A program made the translations under genes and the position numbers. A stretch of DNA of 64,000 nucleotides, from the NCBI GenBank assembly GCA_017454355.1, contig JAFTDD010000073.1:1-64000 (forward strand), given 5' to 3'. Shown one piece after another: positions 58,423-64,000 of this stretch. The number at the start of each line of letters is the position of its first letter. The stretch's first letter is position 1. The notes under the pieces are model-generated. The model ran no database searches, had not been told where the DNA came from, and saw only the letters and a program-made list of their open reading frames with translations. Origin of the DNA: Muribaculaceae bacterium (lineage in GTDB: Bacteria; Bacteroidota; Bacteroidia; Bacteroidales; Muribaculaceae).

Positions 58423-60111
58423 TCAATAGCCCGGGTTCTGAGCCAGATTCGGGTTGGAGTTGCGGTCGCTGGCCGGGATGGCGAAGACGTTGAGGTCCTT
58501 CGAGAAGTTGGCACCGCCATAGACGCCGCCCTTCCACTGCCAGTTGTAACCGGTAGTGCCACCGAACTTGTTGAAGCGGATCAGGTCGACACGGCGACGG
58601 CCCTCAAAGAAGAACTCGCGTCCCCACTCGTCCAGAATCTGGTCGAGATTGTAGCCGGCCTTGGTCTCGGCGTGGGCGCGGCTGCGGATAGCGTTGATGG
58701 CCGCGATGGCCTCGGCAGGTGCCGTGCCGCCGGCCTGACGCGTCAGAGCCTCGGCATAGGTCAGATAAGCCTCGGCGACACGCATCAGGAACACGTCCAT
58801 GTCGGGGTGCTTGGCATCGGCGGTAGCGCTGCCGTCGGTGGTGAAGTTGGTGAACTTCGCCACAGCCCAACCGTTGGTGAACACGCCGGGATCGGTAATG
58901 TTGAGGTTGCGGCCCATCGAACTGAACAAGGCGCGGTCATCGCCGGCGATTGCATAAACGTCATAACTGTAGGCCTGCGGCAGGTCCTCCTCGGTGTATT
59001 CGCTCTCCGGGAAGAAGAGACGCACCAACTGCGGACGGGCGCGGTTGCCGCCCCAAGCCTGGCTGGCCACACCGTTAACGGCGTCGCTCAGGTAACGGTT
59101 CTCGTGCATGTCGGCATCAAAGGTGGAAGCGATCAGGTAAAGAGCGGTACCCCAACTGGTGGTGCGTTGGCCGTCCTGCAATAACGGGAAGATAGCCTCG
59201 TAGGCGGCGTCAGTCTTGTCGTTGTCACCCATGAACAGCATCTGATAGGGGGTGAACTCCCACGTCTCGGTGTAGCCGTCGTGGCTCACCTGCTTGCTCG
59301 AGCCCTCGGTGAGGAGTTTGTAGGGCGAGTCCATCACCATCTTGGCATACTTGGCGGCATCGGCCCAGCGCGCGGTGCCGGTATAGACCTCGGCGTTGAG
59401 GTAGAGACGAGCCAACAGCATCCAAGCGGCGGCCTTGTCCACGGTGCCGTAGTTTGCGTCGCCTTTCTTCTTGGCGCGTGCGTCGCGCAGGAGGGCACTG
59501 CTGTCCTCACCCTCGCCGATGATGTCCTTGAGTTCGCTCTCGATGAACTCAAACACCTGGGCGCGCGAGTATTGCGGCGGGTTGTCGGTGGTCACCTCAA
59601 GCGAGAACGGCGGGTTGCCGTAGGCATCCATCAGCAGATAGTACTGGAAGGCGCGCAGGAAGCGGGCCTCGGCGGTCATCGCGCTGTCATAGTCCGAGAA
59701 GTCGGCCAGATACTGGTTGCAGAAACTGATACCGGTACACAGACGGAAGTAGTAGCCCTCCAGCATCGGGTGGCTGGCATTGTAAGAGTTGTAGCAGAAG
59801 TTGGGAATACCCGGATCACCCCAGCCACAGATAGCCTCGTCGGTGGTCAACTCGTTGGAGTTCCACATCTGGCGGAACAAGCCCGAGGTACCGCCGTCGA
59901 TGCCGTCAACGTCACAGTCACCGTCAGCGCCGCCGTTGCCGGCCACGGCAAAGTTGGCATAGCACTTGTTGAGCAACTGCTCGGCGCTGATCTTGCTCGC
60001 GTCAACAAGACCGTTGGAAATCGGCGTCACGTCCAGGTCCTTGTTACAGGACACCAGGCTTGTCGTCAGAGCGAGAGCCGCAAACGGTATATACTTGAAA
60101 AACTTATTCAT
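58423..60111 (-). CDS. susD: SusD-like outer-membrane glucan-binding lipoprotein
   Basis: A 562-residue RagB/SusD-family lipoprotein (lipobox SLVSC, Cys about 22). Family features: LLNKCYANFAVAG, ELTTDEAICGWGDP, GYYFRLCTGISFCNQYL with TPR-like helices, EARFLRAFQYYLLMDAYGNPPF, and DVFLMRVAEAYLTYAEAL. The C-terminal FNKFGGTTGYNWQWKGGVYGG is typical of the SusD end (the NPGY at the very C-terminus too). It forms the lid of the SusC channel. Gene order and family favour maltooligosaccharide as ligand. Confidence 0.94.
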   Translation of the reverse strand: MNKFFKYIPFAALALTTSLVSCNKDLDVTPISNGLVDASKISAEQLLNKCYANFAVAGNGGADGDCDVDGIDGGTSGLFRQMWNSNELTTDEAICGWGDPGIPNFCYNSYNASHPMLEGYYFRLCTGISFCNQYLADFSDYDSAMTAEARFLRAFQYYLLMDAYGNPPFSLEVTTDNPPQYSRAQVFEFIESELKDIIGEGEDSSALLRDARAKKKGDANYGTVDKAAAWMLLARLYLNAEVYTGTARWADAAKYAKMVMDSPYKLLTEGSSKQVSHDGYTETWEFTPYQMLFMGDNDKTDAAYEAIFPLLQDGQRTTSWGTALYLIASTFDADMHENRYLSDAVNGVASQAWGGNRARPQLVRLFFPESEYTEEDLPQAYSYDVYAIAGDDRALFSSMGRNLNITDPGVFTNGWAVAKFTNFTTDGSATADAKHPDMDVFLMRVAEAYLTYAEALTRQAGGTAPAEAIAAINAIRSRAHAETKAGYNLDQILDEWGREFFFEGRRRVDLIRFNKFGGTTGYNWQWKGGVYGGANFSKDLNVFAIPASDRNSNPNLAQNPGY

Positions 60112-60147
60112 TGTTGTGTTTTGAATTTTAATCTGTTTATCAAACTA

Positions 60148-63100
60148 TCAGAAATTCAGACTCAAGCCAAGGATGAATGAGATGGGGCGCGGATAGATGT
60201 TGTTGTCGATACCGCCGCTCACCTCGGGGTCGATGCCCTTATACTTGGTGATGGTGAACACGTTGGACACGGTGGCGTAGATACGGCCATAGATGCCCTC
60301 ATAACTTGAGGTGTGGAACAGGTCGCGGAAACTGAAGCCCAGCGTGATGTTGTCACACTTGAGGAACGAGGCGTTCTGCACCCAGTAGTCGCTCAGAGCC
60401 GACTTCTCGTCGTAGGTCTGCCAGCCAAGGGCCACGGCAGCCACGGGGCGGTTGTTCAGATAGTTACCGCTCACGTTCTCCATCACGCTCGCGCGGGAAG
60501 TGTTGTGGTAGCCGTCCATCACGTCGTTGAACACATAGTTGCCGATGTTGGCGCGGAAGTTGAGGCCGAGGTCCCAGTTCTTCCACTCGAGGCGAGTGCT
60601 CAGACCCATCGTCACAGGAGCCATCGGGCTCTTGTAGTAGTAACGGTCATCGTTGTTGATGATGCCGTCGGCATTGCGGTCCACAACCTGGTTCTCGATG
60701 GGATGACCGTTCTGGTCGTACACCTGCTGATACACCCAGAAACTGTTCAACGTCTCGCCCGTCTTGTGGGCCGTACCGATGTTACCGGTACCGGCGCTGA
60801 TGCCGCTGTTGGGGATGTTGTAACTCTCATCCTCGCTGGCAAGCAACTTGTCGACGCGGTTCTTGTTGTAGGTGAAGTTGTAGTCGATGGTCCAGTTCCA
60901 GTCTTGGGTCTGGATGGCCTTGTAACTCAACGCGAACTCGATACCGGTGTTGTGCATCTCGGCAACGTTCTGGTTGACGCGGTTACGGAAGTTGGTCAGC
61001 GCGGCCACGTTGGCGTAGTTGATTAGGTCCGTGGTCTTGCGGTAGTACCAGTCGATGGTACCGGTCAAGCGCTGGTTCATGAAGCCGAAGTCGAGACCGA
61101 CGTTGGTCGTCGTGGTGGTCTCCCATTTGAGTTTCTTGTTGTAAGCGTTCGGGCGCATCATCGAGCCGTCGCCATAGACGTCATACCAACTGCCCTGAAC
61201 ACCTGTGTTGACCACATAGTTGGCGAAGTAGTTGTAGTCGCCGATGTCCTGCTGGCCGGTCTTACCCCAACCCAGACGGAGTTTGAGGTCGCTCACGGCG
61301 TTGCTGTCGCGCAGGAAGGACTCCTTCTTGATGCTCCACGCGGCGGCAAACGAGGGGAACAATGCCCAGTGGTCGTACACGCGGCTCGAGCCGTCGTAAC
61401 GGACGGTGGCCGTCAGGTAGTAGCGCTCCTTGAAGATGTAGTTGGCACGGCCAAAGTAAGAGACCAGATAGTTCTCGGTGCGGTCGCCGCGGCCGTCGTA
61501 GAGCGACGTGTCGTTGTAGCGGCTGCCGGCCATGCTCAGGCCCGCGTACTCGTGGCCCTCGGGAAACTTACGGGTGCTGCTCAACGGGTAGACACCCCAG
61601 TAGCGGTTATACCACATGCGCCACACATGGCTCCACTCATAACCGGCCATGATGTCGAAGTGGTGGTCGTCGCTGAAGTCCTTGTAGTACTGCGCATAGG
61701 CGCTCAACGACATGTTCTCCTTGGTCTCGTCGCTCCAGCCATGGCTGCCGTAGTAGTTGGCAAGGTTGCTGTAGGGGCTGACGTCGGTGTCCTGCTTACC
61801 GCCCGAGAAGTCACCGCCGAGGGTGAGGTGGAGGCGCAGGTCCTCAAAGCCGTGGATCTTGTAGTCGAAGTCGGCGCTACCCACAAACGAGTGGCTGCGA
61901 GCGCGGTCGTTCTTGAGTTGCAGTATAGCCACCGGGTTGCGCGGGGCGTTGGTGTTGGTCACGGTGGGCCACTCGGGGTCGCCCTCATCGGTGAACGTGG
62001 CGAGCCACTCGAAGTAGCCGCCGGTGTTCTTGTTACCGTTGGTGATGGGCTGCGTGGGGTCCATGCGCACAGCGTTGCCGATGGCGCCGCCGTCGGCGTA
62101 GCGGTTCTTGGCCCACATCCAGCGAGCGTTCAAGTTCATCACCAGGTGGTTGTCAAAGAGTTGCGGGTTCAGGTTCACCGAGGTGGTGAAACGCTCGAAA
62201 CTCGACGTCTTGATGATACCTTGCTGGTTGGTGTAGCCCAACGACACGCGGAAAGGCAGGTCACGGCCAATCGAGCCGGTGAGGGTCAGGTTGTGGTCGT
62301 GGCTGTGAGCCGTGCGGTGAATCTCGTCCTGCCAGTTGGTGTTGGCGGTGCCGAGCAGACCAACCGCGACAGCCTCGTTGTCAGCACCCTTGAAGAGGCC
62401 CTTGACAAACTCGCGATACTCGTCGCCGTTCATCACGTCGATGGTCTTGCGCTTCTTGCTCACGGTGTAACTGCCGTTGTAACTGACGCGCATGCGCTGA
62501 CCCTTAGTACCCTTCTTGGTGGTGATGATGATAACACCGTTAGAGCCGCGGCTACCGTAGATAGCGGTTGCACTCGCGTCCTTGAGGACGTTGAAACTCT
62601 CGATGTCCTGCGGGTTGATAATACCCAGACCGTTGGGGAAGCCCTTGACACCGTAGTTATCCATGGGCACACCATCGATAACGATCAACGGGTCGCTGCT
62701 AGCGCTGATAGACGAGCCACCACGGATGCGGATGGTCGAACTGCCACCGGGCGTACCGCCGTTACTCACGACGTTCACACCGGCGATCTTGCCGCCGAGC
62801 ATGTCTTGAGCGCTCACCACAAGACCTTTGTTCTTCGAATCGGGCTTGAGAGCGGTCACAGAACCGGTCAGGTCGCTCTTCTTGACAGCGCCGTAACCGA
62901 TGACAACCACCTCGCTCAGGACCTCGCTGTCCTCGAGCATCGTGATGTTGAGCTCGGGAGCGGCAGCGACCTCCTGGTCGGCAAGGCCGATTGACGTAAT
63001 AAGGAGCTTGGCGCCCGGCTGAATGTTGTTCAGCGTGAAGTTACCGTCAAAGTCGGTAACCGTGCCTGTGGTGGTGCCCACGACCTTGACCGAGGCACCG

Positions 63101-63231
63101 ATGACAGGCTCTCCGCTAGCATCCTTCACATTACCTTGCACAGTGATCTGCGCAAAGGCACCGATTGATAGGACAAGTCCCACCAACAGGGCAAGAATCC
63201 TTGAGGGAATTCCAATGTTTACCTGCTTCAT
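60148..63231 (-). CDS. susC: SusC-like TonB-dependent outer-membrane transporter
   Basis: A 1027-residue SusC/RagA protein. Signal peptide (LALLVGLVLSIGAFAQ), carboxypeptidase-regulatory-like domain (GNVKDASGEPVIGASVKVVG), TonB box region and conserved EVVVIGYGAVKKSDLTGSV, plug domain (VVSNGGTPGGSSTIRIRGG, IYGSRGSNGVIIITTKKG), then a 22-strand barrel ending in ISFILGLSLNF. It imports glucan oligomers powered by TonB. It is first gene of susCDEF, preceded by a perfect -7 box and operator O3. Confidence 0.95.
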   Translation of the reverse strand: MKQVNIGIPSRILALLVGLVLSIGAFAQITVQGNVKDASGEPVIGASVKVVGTTTGTVTDFDGNFTLNNIQPGAKLLITSIGLADQEVAAAPELNITMLEDSEVLSEVVVIGYGAVKKSDLTGSVTALKPDSKNKGLVVSAQDMLGGKIAGVNVVSNGGTPGGSSTIRIRGGSSISASSDPLIVIDGVPMDNYGVKGFPNGLGIINPQDIESFNVLKDASATAIYGSRGSNGVIIITTKKGTKGQRMRVSYNGSYTVSKKRKTIDVMNGDEYREFVKGLFKGADNEAVAVGLLGTANTNWQDEIHRTAHSHDHNLTLTGSIGRDLPFRVSLGYTNQQGIIKTSSFERFTTSVNLNPQLFDNHLVMNLNARWMWAKNRYADGGAIGNAVRMDPTQPITNGNKNTGGYFEWLATFTDEGDPEWPTVTNTNAPRNPVAILQLKNDRARSHSFVGSADFDYKIHGFEDLRLHLTLGGDFSGGKQDTDVSPYSNLANYYGSHGWSDETKENMSLSAYAQYYKDFSDDHHFDIMAGYEWSHVWRMWYNRYWGVYPLSSTRKFPEGHEYAGLSMAGSRYNDTSLYDGRGDRTENYLVSYFGRANYIFKERYYLTATVRYDGSSRVYDHWALFPSFAAAWSIKKESFLRDSNAVSDLKLRLGWGKTGQQDIGDYNYFANYVVNTGVQGSWYDVYGDGSMMRPNAYNKKLKWETTTTTNVGLDFGFMNQRLTGTIDWYYRKTTDLINYANVAALTNFRNRVNQNVAEMHNTGIEFALSYKAIQTQDWNWTIDYNFTYNKNRVDKLLASEDESYNIPNSGISAGTGNIGTAHKTGETLNSFWVYQQVYDQNGHPIENQVVDRNADGIINNDDRYYYKSPMAPVTMGLSTRLEWKNWDLGLNFRANIGNYVFNDVMDGYHNTSRASVMENVSGNYLNNRPVAAVALGWQTYDEKSALSDYWVQNASFLKCDNITLGFSFRDLFHTSSYEGIYGRIYATVSNVFTITKYKGIDPEVSGGIDNNIYPRPISFILGLSLNF

Positions 63232-63334
63232 CTTGTAATTTTTAAAGTTAATAGTTTGTTTGTTGTAATATTAAGGTGTTAAATGATACATCGTCATGCC
63301 GCGGTCATAACCCTATCCGCGGAGAAAAGCAACG

Positions 63335-63342
63335 CAAATTTA
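63335..63342 (-). promoter_or_regulatory. susC promoter -7 box
   Basis: On the minus strand TAAATTTG (63342-63335) matches TAnnTTTG exactly. There is no TTTG at -33 (63366-63363 reads CGTT). It is 62.5 bp from the centre of operator O3. The leader is about 100 nt. Confidence 0.65.
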
Positions 63343-63394
63343 GATTTTTTTGTCGGTTGAAAAACGTTTTTTATTGTTAAATAATTGTGAAATT

Positions 63395-63414
63395 ATGTGC
63401 AATCGTTTGCGCAT
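63395..63414. promoter_or_regulatory. LacI-family operator O3 between susC and the regulator
   Basis: GCAATCGTTTGC at 63399-63410 with central CG. Its centre (63404.5) is 62.5 bp from the susC -7 box. The TTTG within it (63406-63409) is also the -33 box of the divergent lacI-type gene. One site can therefore act on both promoters. Confidence 0.8.
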
Positions 63415-63437
63415 AACATCTCTTTTCATTAATTTTG
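63406..63437 (+). promoter_or_regulatory. Promoter of the LacI-family regulator gene
   Basis: TTTG (63406-63409), a 20-bp spacer and TAATTTTG (63430-63437), both consensus. The -33 box lies within operator O3, so binding there should block this promoter. The leader is about 25 nt. Confidence 0.75.
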
Positions 63438-63467
63438 CCTCACGAAAACCAATAGAGATGACAAGCG

Positions 63468-64000
63468 ATGAAAGAGAATAATGCACCGGCACCGATGACG
63501 ATGAAGGATATCGCACGCCAACTCGGAGTGAGCGTGGCAACCGTCTCACGAGCCCTGAGCGACAGCCCGAGCATCAGTCGCGAGCGGCGCGAGGCCATTC
63601 AAGCCTATGCCCGCGAGCACAACTATATGCCCAACGCCATCGCTGAGCAATTGCGACACAGCCGCAACTCGCCTGTCAAAGTCATCGGCGTGATTGTGCC
63701 GGAGTTTGTCCACTACTATTTTGCCAGCGTGCTCACCGGCATCGAGGACGAAGCCACCGCGCGCGGCTATCGCATCGTGGTGGCTCGCAGTGCCGAGAGT
63801 TACGACCGCGAGCGGGACATCTGCGCCCGCTTCATGCAGTCGAAGGTGTGCGGCGTGATCGTTTCGCAGGCCAAGGACACCGTGCAGTACGACCACTTTG
63901 AGCGACTGCAAGCCACCGGCGTGCCGCTCGTGTTCTATGACCGCATTTGCCCCGCCCTGAATGCCAGTCGCGTGGTGGTCGACGACTATATGGGCACCCT
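63468..64000 (+). CDS. LacI-family transcriptional regulator, C-terminus outside window
   Basis: 177 codons from the ATG at 63468 to the window end, no stop. MKDIARQLGVSVATVSRALS at residues 12-31 is the LacI helix-turn-helix, followed by the hinge (YMPNAIAEQLRHSRN) and the start of the periplasmic-binding-protein-like domain (VIGVIVPEFVHYYFASVLTGIEDEA). It is divergent from susC with the operator between them. I infer that it controls the three operators in this window, in response to a maltooligosaccharide-type ligand. It replaces the SusR regulator of classical Bacteroides Sus. An ATG at 63458 is out of frame and stops quickly. Confidence 0.93.
   Translation, partial: MKENNAPAPMTMKDIARQLGVSVATVSRALSDSPSISRERREAIQAYAREHNYMPNAIAEQLRHSRNSPVKVIGVIVPEFVHYYFASVLTGIEDEATARGYRIVVARSAESYDRERDICARFMQSKVCGVIVSQAKDTVQYDHFERLQATGVPLVFYDRICPALNASRVVVDDYMGT

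Noticed and set aside
61369..62994. Plus-strand frame of 541 codons opposite susC
   Set aside because: Antisense shadow of a clear TonB-dependent receptor. No family features.

Overview
The window looks like a chromosome segment of a GC-rich gut member of the Bacteroidales. A Muribaculaceae-like organism is my best guess, not proven. The grounds are SusC/SusD/SusE/SusF proteins, a PorP-GldKLMN type IX secretion locus, Bacteroidetes-type promoters (TTTG, about 20 bp, TAnnTTTG), almost no Shine-Dalgarno sites, C-terminal dockerin-like modules and high GC. No rRNA or tRNA gene was recognised.

Layout. 1-423: partial Ser/Gly/Arg-rich secreted protein. 862-9672: glucan-use genes on the plus strand: a secreted starch-binding-like protein with a dockerin, GH77 4-alpha-glucanotransferase, type I pullulanase and a SusA-like GH13 enzyme. 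9.7-19.1 kb: accessory island with a TM2 protein, a lone DprA/SLOG-like protein, a REP-associated tyrosine transposase (RAYT) that appears fused to a second SLOG-like domain, about ten REP palindromes, and a two-gene restriction-modification-like operon (PLD-SNF2 helicase plus Eco57I-type methylase). 19.1-19.3 kb: a probable 6S RNA. 19.8-28 kb: queA, menA, rsmD, DUF3822, an MltD-like transglycosylase, DUF5683, parB, rpmA, rplU. 28.2-36 kb: surE and the type IX genes gldN, gldM, gldL, gldK, porP. 36.5-39.4 kb: anaerobic ribonucleotide reductase (nrdG, nrdD). 39.7-52.5 kb: three toxin-antitoxin pairs, two histidine phosphatases, a dockerin protein, a beta-helix protein, obg, a small outer-membrane barrel, a flippase and ruvB. 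52.6-55.6 kb: a receiver/PEP-synthase-like fusion. 55.8-64 kb: a susCDEF locus with a divergent LacI-family regulator cut by the window end.

How they fit together. The left glucan enzymes and the right susCDEF locus appear to form one regulon. Three near-identical LacI-type palindromes (672-683, 2691-2702, 63399-63410) each sit exactly 62.5 bp from the -7 box of a promoter that lacks a -33 TTTG, which suggests activation. The third site also covers the -33 box of the lacI promoter, which suggests autorepression. SusC/D/E/F would bind and import maltooligosaccharides, the SusA-like enzyme and pullulanase would cut them outside the inner membrane, and MalQ would rearrange them in the cytoplasm.

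The intergenic space is unusually rich in repeats: REPs, two copies of a 260-bp nested palindrome, TTGAGG-arm hairpins, a GGCCAGGCC palindrome and 9-bp and 7-bp minisatellites. Several have entered reading frames (RAYT, helicase C-terminus, nrdG, rsmD).
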